Source of the DNA: an uncultured delta proteobacterium
Lineage (GTDB): Bacteria; Desulfobacterota; WTBG01; CAIYCZ01; CAIRTM01
Reading direction: 5' to 3'
Assembly (NCBI GenBank): GCA_903881505.1
Contig: CAIRTM010000085.1
Coordinates: 1-51,670, forward strand
DNA: 51,670 nucleotides
The stretch's first letter is position 1. Each line of letters opens with the position of its first letter. The notes below the pieces were generated by a model that did no database searches, was not told the origin of the DNA, and worked only from the letters and a program-made list of their open reading frames with translations. This document shows, piece by piece, positions 9,790 through 16,865 of this stretch. Position numbers and translations under genes: made by a program.

Positions 9790-10566
9790 ATGACACACGA
9801 ATTTGACGGAAAAAAATACGAAAAGGCATCGGCCCATCAGAAAGAATGGGGCGAAAGGCTTATTGCTGAAGTCGGTTTGCGTGGAACAGAGTCAGTGCTG
9901 GATCTTGGCTGTGGCGATGGTGCACTTACCGCGCAGATTGCCGATCTGGTTCAGGAAGGTGTCGTGCTGGGTATCGACGCCTCACAAGGAATGATTGATG
10001 CGGCACTGTCGAAAGAACGCAAGAATCTCACTTTTTGCAAAATGGACATTAACGAGCTCAGTTTTCGCGAGCGCTTTGACCTGGTGTTTTCTAATGCCAC
10101 GCTTCACTGGGTAAAAGATCATAACCAGCTGCTGAAGAACGTCCGGCTTTCGCTTCGCCCGGGCGGACGCCTGCGCTTTAACTTTGCCGGGGACGGAAAC
10201 TGCTCACGATTTTTTTCTGTTATCCGGGAAGCAATGGCGCGGGATGAATATCAAAGCTTTTTTAGCGGGTTCGCGTGGCCCTGGTACATGCCCACCGTTG
10301 ATGAATATCGGGCTTTGGCTGAGTCAACCGAGCTCCAACATGTACACGTTTGGGGGGAAAACGCCGACAGGTTTTTCCCTGATGAGCAATCTATTATCCG
10401 CTGGATTGATCAACCCAGCCTTGTGCCTTTTCTTGTCTCCGTTCCTGAGCCTGTGAAGAATGCATTTCGAAATTTCGTTGTAACCAGAATGCTTGAAGAG
10501 ACGAAACAGAATGACGGGACATGCTTTGAGACCTTCCGTCGCATTAATATATCAGCAGCAAAATGA
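9790..10566 (+). CDS. Class I SAM-dependent methyltransferase
   Basis: A 258-residue Rossmann-fold methyltransferase. Motif I (SVLDLGCGDGALTAQIA, about residues 36-52) binds S-adenosylmethionine, with the acidic GIDAS at the end of the second strand and FDLVFSNATLHWV as the motif IV region. RPGGRLRFNF is the post-motif loop. The overall pattern resembles trans-aconitate methyltransferase and related Methyltransf_11/25 proteins; the acceptor substrate cannot be read from the sequence. The ATG at 9790 is used because upstream in-frame codons fall inside the attC-like palindrome. No good Shine-Dalgarno site is present, which is common for cassette genes. GC content is lower than in the flanking chromosome. 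An attC-like remnant starts 5 bases after the stop. Confidence 0.88.
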   Translation: MTHEFDGKKYEKASAHQKEWGERLIAEVGLRGTESVLDLGCGDGALTAQIADLVQEGVVLGIDASQGMIDAALSKERKNLTFCKMDINELSFRERFDLVFSNATLHWVKDHNQLLKNVRLSLRPGGRLRFNFAGDGNCSRFFSVIREAMARDEYQSFFSGFAWPWYMPTVDEYRALAESTELQHVHVWGENADRFFPDEQSIIRWIDQPSLVPFLVSVPEPVKNAFRNFVVTRMLEETKQNDGTCFETFRRINISAAK

Positions 10567-10570
10567 AAAT

Positions 10571-10637
10571 GCCGAACCATCGGCTTGAGAGTGACGCGGC
10601 AAAAACTCGCGCCGCTCCCCTGATCCGAAACGCCAGC
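10571..10637 (+). repeat. Decayed attC-like site
   Basis: GCCGAAC (10571-10577) resembles the R'' core and is followed by an imperfect palindrome centred on GCGGC (10596-10600) and GCCGC (10611-10615). It ends near CGCCAGC (10631-10637), where an intact site would carry GTTRRRY. It occupies exactly the space between one stop codon and the next start, as at 9711-9780. On its own it would be weak evidence. Confidence 0.3.
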
Positions 10638-10647
10638 GGTATACAAG

Positions 10648-11274
10648 ATGAAAAAAACAATCATCAGCTTGGGTCTGCTCGCCGTGGGAGGCTGGATACT
10701 TGTTTCCGGCATCAGCAGCCTCATGATGGATTGCAGGGCACGGTCCTGGCCGATTGCTGAAGGAGCCTTGCAATCCAGCAGATGCGTCCGCTATTACGAT
10801 ATGGAAAGCGGGATTTTGGGCTGGTCGTATTTTACGCATGTCAATTACAGCTATGCGGTGGCGGGAAGAAGCTACAACGGGGACCGTATCGCCTTCGGTT
10901 ACTCGGGGAGCTGGTGGCGCAGGCCCAATCAAAAAATAGCCGACAGGCTGTCTTCTGCGAGAACAGTGCTTGTACGGTATGATCCGGATAAACCGTCGAC
11001 TGCAGTCCTCGCCTATGGCGTGAACGGTTCACATGTCAGGACGGTATTCATCGGGAGCTGGATCGTTCTGATGACGGCGGCTGGTTTGGCCTCTGTTTTC
11101 CGTTCCCGGAACAATGCCGGCTTGATAGCGGCGTCCTGGCATTTCAACCGTTTCAATCTGGTTATACACGGAATTGCAGGGATGGTTCTGCTTGTCGCGG
11201 CAGGCCTGGTCATATTCTGGCTTCTGGGTTTGATGATTGACTGTGGTATTCTAAGCACACTAGAGCTGGGATGA
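10648..11274 (+). CDS. DUF3592-family membrane protein
   Basis: A 208-residue protein with one N-terminal membrane segment (about residues 4-25), a soluble domain, and two C-terminal membrane segments (about 130-150 and 175-200). The soluble part contains the pattern I recognise from DUF3592 proteins: W-P-x-x-E-G-x-x followed by Y-x-V-x-G-x-x-Y-x-G-D-R-I-x-F and a late V-R-Y-D-P-D-x-P. These are bacterial membrane proteins of unknown role. The ATG at 10648 comes 11 bases after the attC-like element and has no obvious ribosome-binding site. It belongs to the low-GC patch. Confidence 0.75.
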   Translation: MKKTIISLGLLAVGGWILVSGISSLMMDCRARSWPIAEGALQSSRCVRYYDMESGILGWSYFTHVNYSYAVAGRSYNGDRIAFGYSGSWWRRPNQKIADRLSSARTVLVRYDPDKPSTAVLAYGVNGSHVRTVFIGSWIVLMTAAGLASVFRSRNNAGLIAASWHFNRFNLVIHGIAGMVLLVAAGLVIFWLLGLMIDCGILSTLELG

Positions 11275-11603
11275 ACCCGGGCCGGCGAAACGGAAAGCCG
11301 GCCGGCCAGGCCATGGGGCCGGCATTGCCTGCAGCCCGCTGCCGGGCATGCGGCAGCACCCGTTCGTTCGCCATCGTGAGCGGTTCATCGGACATCTCTC
11401 TCGATGTCCCTGCAAATCTAACATTTACAGATAAAGAATTGTATCCCATGGCCCGAGAATATGTAAGAAAGAGTGAGAAATGCGCATCCCTGTTTAAGGG
11501 ATATCCTGGTATGATTACGTACATGACGCTCCTGATCCGGGCCTGGCAGCATGATATAAAGACGGGAGCGCTCACGACGGCCCATCGTATCATGCTGCTG
11601 TAA
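11271..11603 (+). CDS. Doubtful short ORF at the end of the cassette-like patch
   Basis: An open frame of 110 codons that overlaps the previous stop by four bases (ATGA). I recognise no family. The first 40 codons are GC-rich and contain an inverted repeat (GGCCGGC, 11280-11286, with GCCGGCC, 11297-11303), so they may be non-coding. The last 51 codons (from an ATG at 11448, reading MAREYVRKSEKCASLFKG) look more protein-like. The stop codon TAA lies inside the CTGTAAC that starts a possible attC site, a pattern often seen for cassette genes. That is the main reason for listing it. Confidence 0.25.
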   Translation: MNPGRRNGKPAGQAMGPALPAARCRACGSTRSFAIVSGSSDISLDVPANLTFTDKELYPMAREYVRKSEKCASLFKGYPGMITYMTLLIRAWQHDIKTGALTTAHRIMLL

Positions 11604-11663
11604 CAATGACGCATGAAGGTTCGTTATCGGATATTACTACGAGAAGTGAGTGGCACGTTAGGC
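11598..11663 (+). repeat. Possible attC site with a perfect GTTAGGC core
   Basis: GTTAGGC (11657-11663) matches the attC R' consensus GTTRRRY exactly. TAAC of CTGTAAC (11598-11604) pairs with its GTTA, and the 66-base length fits. The interior palindrome is weak, so the assignment rests on the core site and on its position at the end of the low-GC patch. The bases from here to 11783 hold nothing I can identify. Confidence 0.3.
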
Positions 11664-11783
11664 AAACGTATTAACATGAGTCCCCATACCAACGGGCTGC
11701 GCTGGACGCGGTTCCGCTGCGCTCCATCTCACGGGGGACGTTGACTGTTTTCACAACCCGACAGGCGTATTGGAGGCTTCAAT

Positions 11784-12128
11784 ATGAAACTGCTGCTCGT
11801 GTTCGTCATGATTATGTTTATTTCCGTGCAGGCGATGGCAAACGACGTGTGCGACTGTGAGGGCGACACCAGGAGGGGTGGCCCCTGTTATGCTGGCGTC
11901 GGCGGGCCCGCCTACGCAGGTGTCGGCGGGCCGGCGTATGCCGGCGTCGGCGGCCCGTGCTACAAAGGCGTGGGCGGGCCGAAATACGCCGGTGTCGGCG
12001 GCCCCGAGTACAAAGGCGTGGGCGGCCCGAAATACGCCGGTGTCGGCGGGCCCTGCTATGCGGGCGTTGGCGGCCCGTGTTACGACGGGGCCGGTGCCGG
12101 CGACACGTGTCCGGACATTTGCAGGTAA
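11784..12128 (+). CDS. Secreted GGPxYxGV octapeptide-repeat protein
   Basis: A 114-residue protein with a signal peptide (residues 1-19, ending QAMA) and a short Cys-containing lead-in (DVCDCEGDTR). Nine consecutive eight-residue repeats of the form G-G-P-x-Y-x-G-V follow (residues 32-103), then a tail GDTCPDICR. The x positions hold Cys, Ala, Lys or Glu before Tyr and Ala, Lys or Asp after it. There are eight Cys in the mature part. A strong ribosome-binding site (GGAGG, 11772-11776) lies seven bases before the ATG. The repeat region is low-complexity and has no recognised fold. A structural surface or envelope protein, or a substrate for tyrosine- or cysteine-based cross-linking, are possibilities only. 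It is not a housekeeping gene I know. Confidence 0.8.
   Translation: MKLLLVFVMIMFISVQAMANDVCDCEGDTRRGGPCYAGVGGPAYAGVGGPAYAGVGGPCYKGVGGPKYAGVGGPEYKGVGGPKYAGVGGPCYAGVGGPCYDGAGAGDTCPDICR
11877..12092 (+). repeat. Nine in-frame 24-bp tandem repeats
   Basis: These encode the G-G-P-x-Y-x-G-V octapeptides. Units differ mainly at the codons before and after Tyr, while GGCGTCGGCGG-type sequence is nearly constant. The period is an exact multiple of three, so copy number can change without a frameshift. Confidence 0.85.
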
Positions 12129-12275
12129 CACCTGCAGGCGGCACACCGCAGGGTATCAGGGCCGGGTCATGCAGATATGGCCTGACGATCCATTATGAAT
12201 GTTTGCGTGCTTGCCGTTTGTACGCCTTACAAGACGCATTGGGGAAGCGAAGATATAATTTTCAGGAGCGGTGCG

Positions 12276-13850
12276 GTGCAGTTCGACATCCTGGTTAAAA
12301 ATGCCTGCCTGATCGACGGCAGCGGTTCGCCGGGCCGGATCCGGGACCTGGCCGTGAGCGGTGACGCTATCGCGGCTGTTGGCGATCTTGGCTCCTGCCC
12401 GGCCGCTGACGTCGTGGATGCCTCCGGCCTGTGCCTGTGCCCGGGTTTCATCGATATTCACGCGCATTCCGAATTCAATGTCCTGCTCGGCGCGGGCCGC
12501 TCCAAGCTCATGCAGGGCATCACGACCGAGGTGTGCGGCAACTGCGGCCTGTCGGCCGCTCCGCTGCTGGGCATGGCGCGCGAGCAGCGCAGGGCCGCCC
12601 TGGCGGGCTTCGGCCTCGATCCGGACTGGGCTATCATGGCGGAGTTTTTCGACCGCGTTGAGCGCACCCCGCTGCGCACCAATATCGCCCTGCTTGCCGG
12701 GCACGGCAACCTGCGGGGCTCAGTCATCGGGTACGGGCCGCAGCAGGCGGGCGCGGAGCAGATGGAAGAGATGTGCGCCCTGCTTGAAGAAGCCATGGAA
12801 TGCGGCTGCTGGGGCCTGTCAAGCGGGCTGATCTATCCGCCGGGCGCGTTCGCCCGGGCCGATGAGCTGGCGCGCCTGGCAGCGGTGGTGAAACAATACG
12901 GCGGTTTTTATGCAACGCACATGCGCAGTGAAGGCGACCATCTGATCGAGGCGGTCGCCGAGGCCCTTGAGGTCGGCCGCAGGGCGGGGGTGCCGGTTCA
13001 GATATCGCACCTGAAAACCATGGACCGCCGCAACTGGCACAAGCTGCCTGAGGTGCTGGCGATGATCGAGCAGGCCCGCAGCGCGGGCCTGGATGTTACG
13101 GTCGACCGCTATCCCTACTGCGCCTCAAGCACGGGCCTTGACGCGCACCTGCCGCTGTGGGCCTGTGAGGGCGGCAACGCGGCCGAGCTTGAGCGACTGA
13201 GGGACCCGGCTGTGCGCGCCCGTATCCTGGCCGAGCTCTTTGCCCGCACGCCTGAAGAAGAAATCGGGGCGACAACCATGCTTGCGCGCCTTGCCGGAGA
13301 AAAAAACGCCCATCTCCAGGGGCGCACGCTTGCCGAGGCTGCCGATCTTCGCGGCCAGAGCGCGGGCGAAGCGCTCTGCGATCTGCTGATCGAGGAGCGC
13401 CTTGATATCGATGCGATTTTTTTCTGCATGAACGAGGACAATCTGCGCACGATACTGCGGCAGGATTGGGCCATGGCCGGCAGCGATGCGGCCGTGCGCG
13501 ACACCGACGGCGTGCTCGGCCGCGACATGCCGCACCCGCGCGCTTTCGGCACCTGCGCGCGTTTTCTCGAAATAACGCGCGATGAAAACCTGATGCCGCT
13601 CGAGGCGGCCGTCGGCAAGATGACCCGGCTGCCGGCTGAGCGCATGGGATTTCGGGACCGCGGCCTGCTTGCGCCCGGATGGCGGGCCGACCTGGTGCTG
13701 TTTGATCAGGCCGGCGTGCGTGACCGTGCAACCTATGCGCAGCCGCACTGCTATCCAGCCGGCATACGCGCCGTGATGGTCAACGGCGTCTGGGCGGTCA
13801 GGGACGGGGCCTGCACCGGAGAGCTGCCGGGCAGGCTTTTGAGGAAATAA
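12276..13850 (+). CDS. N-acyl-D-amino-acid deacylase (D-aminoacylase family)
   Basis: A 524-residue amidohydrolase that would hydrolyse N-acyl-D-amino acids to D-amino acid and carboxylate. The TIM-barrel metal site is visible: GFIDIHAHSEF gives the HxH pair (residues 62 and 64), VCGNCG (about 87-91) holds the conserved metal-bridging Cys, and ATHMRSEG and QISHLK carry further His ligands. DRYPYCASSTGLDA is the family's late strand. The small beta-sandwich domain is split between both ends (FDILVKNACLIDGSG and GLLAPGWRADLVLFD). The start is a GTG at 12276 with AGGAG seven bases before it; the frame is open 27 codons further upstream without homology. Length is normal for the family. It has no obvious operon partner, and a D-amino-acid or peptidoglycan scavenging role is inference. 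Confidence 0.9.
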   Translation: MQFDILVKNACLIDGSGSPGRIRDLAVSGDAIAAVGDLGSCPAADVVDASGLCLCPGFIDIHAHSEFNVLLGAGRSKLMQGITTEVCGNCGLSAAPLLGMAREQRRAALAGFGLDPDWAIMAEFFDRVERTPLRTNIALLAGHGNLRGSVIGYGPQQAGAEQMEEMCALLEEAMECGCWGLSSGLIYPPGAFARADELARLAAVVKQYGGFYATHMRSEGDHLIEAVAEALEVGRRAGVPVQISHLKTMDRRNWHKLPEVLAMIEQARSAGLDVTVDRYPYCASSTGLDAHLPLWACEGGNAAELERLRDPAVRARILAELFARTPEEEIGATTMLARLAGEKNAHLQGRTLAEAADLRGQSAGEALCDLLIEERLDIDAIFFCMNEDNLRTILRQDWAMAGSDAAVRDTDGVLGRDMPHPRAFGTCARFLEITRDENLMPLEAAVGKMTRLPAERMGFRDRGLLAPGWRADLVLFDQAGVRDRATYAQPHCYPAGIRAVMVNGVWAVRDGACTGELPGRLLRK

Positions 13851-13856
13851 AAAAGC

Positions 13857-13885
13857 TTGACATTTCATTGTTTATCGTTTAATTT
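13857..13885 (+). promoter_or_regulatory. Promoter-like site heading the helicase leader
   Basis: TTGACA (13857-13862) is followed after 17 bases by TAATTT (13880-13885), starting seven bases after the deacylase stop in an AT-rich stretch. If used, it would give the helicase mRNA a leader of about 260 bases. Confidence 0.45.
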
Positions 13886-13905
13886 AGCTCTAAATTTTGA
13901 AAGCC

Positions 13906-13997
13906 TTCAGCGTTTCGCTGAAAACCTGATCTGAAATCCAGTAAGTTTTAAACGTAAAGCCCAGAGGATTTTAAATTAAATCCGCCGGGCTTTTTTT
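13906..13997 (+). terminator. Hairpin plus intrinsic terminator, or attenuator
   Basis: A small perfect hairpin (TTCAGCG, 13906-13912, with CGCTGAA, 13916-13922) precedes a longer imperfect stem (GCCCAGAGGATTT paired with AAATCCGCCGGGC, about 13959-13990), which is followed by seven T (13991-13997). It may simply end the deacylase transcript. It also lies downstream of the promoter-like site at 13857, so it could attenuate the helicase gene. Confidence 0.7.
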
Positions 13998-14067
13998 ATT
14001 GCGGCCGACAGCCCGGCAGTATCATGGAAGGAGCAGCGCACATCCCACAGCAGGAACATACACCGGA

Positions 14068-14094
14068 CCGGCATCTGGGCCGGCAGATTTTTTT
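14068..14094 (+). terminator. Second terminator-like hairpin in the helicase leader
   Basis: CCGGC (14068-14072) and GCCGG (14079-14083) enclose a six-base loop and are followed by CAGA and seven T (14088-14094). It lies 56 bases before the helicase start codon with no gene between it and the first terminator, so a role in regulating the helicase is plausible. Confidence 0.45.
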
Positions 14095-14150
14095 GGCAAC
14101 ACACACCACCGCATCAGCAGAACTACAACAACAAGAAAGAAGAACACGCA

Positions 14151-15416
14151 ATGGATTTTAATGATTTCAATTTTCACGCAACGATACGCGCCAATATTCA
14201 GGCGCTTAACTACAAAGAGCCCACCCCGATCCAGGCGCAGACCATTGCGCCGATACTGGCAGGCAGCGATGTCATGGGCCTGGCCCAGACCGGCACCGGC
14301 AAGACAGCCGCGTTTGTGCTGCCGATTCTGCAAAAGCTCATGCAGGGGCCGCGAAAAAAAGTCAGGGCGCTGATTATCGCGCCCACGCGCGAGCTGACCG
14401 AACAGATCCATACGGTAATCGGGCAGCTGGGGCGCGCTACCGGCCTGCGCAGCATGAGCATCTACGGCGGCGTCGGCATGCAGCCGCAGATCGCGGCGCT
14501 CAAGCGTGGCGTGAATATCGTCTGCGCCTGCCCGGGGCGCCTGCTTGACCACATTCAGCGCGGCACGGTCGATGTTTCCGCCATCGACATGCTGGTGCTG
14601 GACGAGGCCGATCACATGTTTGACATGGGGTTTCTGCCGGATATTAAAAAGATAATCCGCGCGCTGCCCGCACAGCGCCAGACCATGCTGTTTTCCGCGA
14701 CCATGCCCGATGATATCCGCCATCTGGCCGACGCCGTGCTGCGCGACCCGGTGCGGGTGCAGATCGACCACACGGCGCCGATCGAATCGGTGTCGCATGT
14801 TTTTTACCCGGTGCAGACGGCGCGTAAAACGGACCTGTTGAAAAAGCTGCTGTCCGCCGGCCCGACCGGGCCGGTGCTGGTATTCGCCCGCACAAAGATG
14901 CGCGCTAAAACCATCGCGCATCAGCTCGAGAGCTCGGGCTACAGGGCCACCGCCCTGCACGGCAACCTCTCGCAGAACAACCGCCAGAAAGCCCTGGACG
15001 GATTCGGCCGGGGCGTTTATACAATACTGGTCGCAACAGACGTGGCCGCGCGCGGCATTGATGTGCGCGGCGTGTCGCATGTTATCAATTACGATATCCC
15101 CGATACGGTCGATGCCTATACGCACCGCACGGGCCGCACGGGCCGCGCCAGCGCGCTCGGCGAAGCGTTTACCTTTGTCACCGGCGGCGACAGCTCAACG
15201 GCCGGCTCAATCAAGCGGATGCTGGGCGAGCGCCTGCGGCACGGCCACATGGAAGGCTTTGCCGCGGACGCATCCGAGGCATCGGACCGTCCGCGCCGGC
15301 CGATGCACAAGGCCCGGCGCCCTGCCGCCTCATCGAAACCGGCCTGCAAGCCGAATTTCCGCTCCGGCGACAGGGGCCGTTTTGGATCCCGGCGCGCTTC
15401 CCGGCACGCCGCATGA
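14151..15416 (+). CDS. DEAD-box RNA helicase, RhlE-like
   Basis: A 421-residue ATP-dependent RNA helicase with the full motif set. These are the Q motif (PTPIQAQ), motif I AQTGTGKT (residues 45-52), Ia APTREL, the GG loop, PGRLLDHI, motif II DEAD (151-154), motif III SAT, then VLVFARTKMRA, ATDVAARGIDV and the HRTGRTGR motif VI. The tail from about residue 355 is basic and rich in Arg, Ser and Pro, as in RhlE/CsdA-type proteins acting in ribosome assembly and mRNA turnover, particularly in the cold. The region before the ATG is A/C-rich with only a weak AAGAAAGAAG ribosome-binding site. The long leader with two terminator-like hairpins (13906-14094) suggests control by transcript structure. 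Confidence 0.93.
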   Translation: MDFNDFNFHATIRANIQALNYKEPTPIQAQTIAPILAGSDVMGLAQTGTGKTAAFVLPILQKLMQGPRKKVRALIIAPTRELTEQIHTVIGQLGRATGLRSMSIYGGVGMQPQIAALKRGVNIVCACPGRLLDHIQRGTVDVSAIDMLVLDEADHMFDMGFLPDIKKIIRALPAQRQTMLFSATMPDDIRHLADAVLRDPVRVQIDHTAPIESVSHVFYPVQTARKTDLLKKLLSAGPTGPVLVFARTKMRAKTIAHQLESSGYRATALHGNLSQNNRQKALDGFGRGVYTILVATDVAARGIDVRGVSHVINYDIPDTVDAYTHRTGRTGRASALGEAFTFVTGGDSSTAGSIKRMLGERLRHGHMEGFAADASEASDRPRRPMHKARRPAASSKPACKPNFRSGDRGRFGSRRASRHAA

Positions 15417-15439
15417 CATGCCGGCCCTGCCGCCTGCAG

Positions 15440-15466
15440 CTGTTCATGCGCTGATTGCATGAACAG
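15440..15466. repeat. 10-bp hairpin after the helicase gene
   Basis: CTGTTCATGC (15440-15449) is repeated in reverse complement as GCATGAACAG (15457-15466) around a seven-base loop. No T-run follows, so it is not a standard intrinsic terminator; it could protect the mRNA 3' end. Confidence 0.5.
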
Positions 15467-15530
15467 CCGCAGCCGGCGCCGCACATCCCTGCCTGCATTC
15501 CGGCGCTGACGGATCGCGCCTTCAAAAAAA

Positions 15531-15560
15531 TTGACATTGCATTTCAGTTGATAGTAGTAT
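15531..15560 (+). promoter_or_regulatory. Promoter for the CBS-domain gene
   Basis: TTGACA (15531-15536) and TAGTAT (15555-15560) are separated by 18 bases, about 45 bases before the gene's start codon. Confidence 0.55.
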
Positions 15561-15603
15561 GGCGCATATACAACCACATTGACTTCGTCATAAGGAGAGT
15601 GCC

Positions 15604-16209
15604 GTGAAAGTCGCACGCAGAATGGTACGCGATGTCATCACTATTCCCCCCTCGGCAACCGTCAATGATGCCCTGCGCCTGCTGCATGAAAGCAACATCC
15701 GCCACCTTCCGGTCGTAGACGGAGAAACGTTTGCCGGTTTTATCGCTGAGACCGATTTGCGGCAGGTGCTGCTGCTGCCCGGCGGCAACGATATCCGTAT
15801 CAGGGATGTCATGAATACGGATCCGGTCACGATCGGGCCCGAAGAAAACCTTGAGGAAGCGGCCCGGCGTATCTATGAGTATAAAATCGGCGGCCTGCCC
15901 GTCCTGGAAGACGGGAAGCTGGTGGGGATTGTCACGGTCGGCGATATTTTGGCTGCGTTTATAGAAATCATGGGCGTGCTGCAGGCCAGTTCGCGTATCG
16001 ATCTCGTGCTGGGCGAGGACGCGGAGGCCTTCGAAAGCGTGTCGCGCATCATCAAGAAAAAAGGCGGCGATATCATCAGCGTGGGCATGGGCGACGCGCC
16101 GGCGCCCGATAAGAAATATTACTTTTTCCGCCTCAAAAAATGCGATGTCGATCCGATCGCCGAATCGCTGCGCAAGGGCGGCTATGAGGTGATGTCGGTC
16201 ATCCACTAG
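15604..16209 (+). CDS. Tandem CBS-domain protein, AcuB-like
   Basis: A 201-residue cytoplasmic protein with two CBS domains and a C-terminal ACT-like region (about 135-201). The first CBS domain spans about residues 4-60 (VRDVITIPPSATVNDALRLL, IRHLPVVDGETFAGFIAETDL) and the second about 68-120 (VMNTDPVTIGPEENLEEAA, IGGLPVLEDGKLVGIVTVGDI). CBS pairs sense adenine nucleotides; AcuB-type proteins have this layout, but the effector and target cannot be read here. The start is a GTG at 15604 preceded by AAGGAGA with a five-base spacer. It has its own promoter, and a long inverted repeat begins two bases after the stop. Confidence 0.87.
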   Translation: MKVARRMVRDVITIPPSATVNDALRLLHESNIRHLPVVDGETFAGFIAETDLRQVLLLPGGNDIRIRDVMNTDPVTIGPEENLEEAARRIYEYKIGGLPVLEDGKLVGIVTVGDILAAFIEIMGVLQASSRIDLVLGEDAEAFESVSRIIKKKGGDIISVGMGDAPAPDKKYYFFRLKKCDVDPIAESLRKGGYEVMSVIH

Positions 16210-16210
16210 T

Positions 16211-16335
16211 GCCGCACTCGTAAAAAGTCCGTACGCTGCGTTGCGCTGCGTTCTCAGTCACTGCGGCGTACACAAACGTACGCCTCATTCCTTCGGACGT
16301 GCGCGCCCTGCCTGCGAACTTTTTACGAGCGCGGC
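16211..16335. repeat. Long imperfect inverted repeat (REP/MITE-like)
   Basis: The outer arms GCCGCACTCGTAAAAAGT (16211-16228) and ACTTTTTACGAGCGCGGC (16318-16335) are complementary except for one position. The interior holds a second nested palindrome of GTACGC/GCGTAC units (16231-16236, 16266-16271, 16278-16283). No coding sequence is visible. From memory it resembles interspersed elements of sulfate-reducing bacteria, but I cannot verify that here. Confidence 0.7.
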
Positions 16336-16433
16336 TTGAAAGGGGCATCGTTGAATTTTTTAGGACTTTTTAAAATCGTGCTACACTCGTAGAAGTCCGG
16401 AAGCAGAAACGCTATAACAGAGAGGCCTGAAAC

Positions 16434-16829
16434 GTGGCTGTATCAAAAAAACCGGTTTTGAAAAGAACAGGCGTCGCGATGCTGGAAGTGTTCGACAATC
16501 CGCATCCCGGGCGGCGCTACACCATCGAGATCATCCAGCCCGAGTTCACGTCGGTCTGCCCCAAGACCGGGCAGCCTGATTTCGGGACCGTTACCATTAC
16601 CTGCACGCCCGATGCAGCCTGCATCGAGCTGAAAAGCCTCAAATTCTACCTGCAGCACTACCGCAATCAGGGGATTTTTTACGAGGACATCACCAACCGG
16701 ATCCTGAATGACCTGGTTGCGGCCTGCAAACCGCTAGCCATGCGGGTTGAAACCCGCTGGAGCCCCCGGGGCGGCATCAGCACCAATGTCACGGCTGAAT
16801 ATGTGAAGCCGGGCCGTTCAAAAAAATAA
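16434..16829 (+). CDS. queF: NADPH-dependent preQ0 reductase QueF
   Basis: A 131-residue type I (unimodular) QueF that reduces 7-cyano-7-deazaguanine to preQ1 in queuosine tRNA-modification synthesis. The nucleophile is Cys42 in [12 protein letters not shown], with the partner Asp49. The QueF signature ELKSLKFY (about residues 64-71) and the downstream [13 protein letters not shown] segment match the family. Length is typical of the short form. The start is a GTG at 16434 with an AGAGAGG-type ribosome-binding site. No other queuosine genes are nearby, and it converges on the reductase gene at 16866. Confidence 0.95.
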   Translation: MAVSKKPVLKRTGVAMLEVFDNPHPGRRYTIEIIQPEFTSVCPKTGQPDFGTVTITCTPDAACIELKSLKFYLQHYRNQGIFYEDITNRILNDLVAACKPLAMRVETRWSPRGGISTNVTAEYVKPGRSKK

Positions 16830-16865
16830 GTTTTTCCGGCAGCGCCCGGGCTTCATGTGCCCGCC

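Noticed and set aside
11877-12092. Regular 24-bp repeats that could be read as a CRISPR-like or minisatellite array
   Set aside because: There are no unique spacers; the units are contiguous, in frame, behind a signal peptide and a strong ribosome-binding site.
15440-15466. Terminator for the DEAD-box helicase gene
   Set aside because: The stem is perfect but is followed by GC-rich sequence with no T-run, so only a hairpin is reported.
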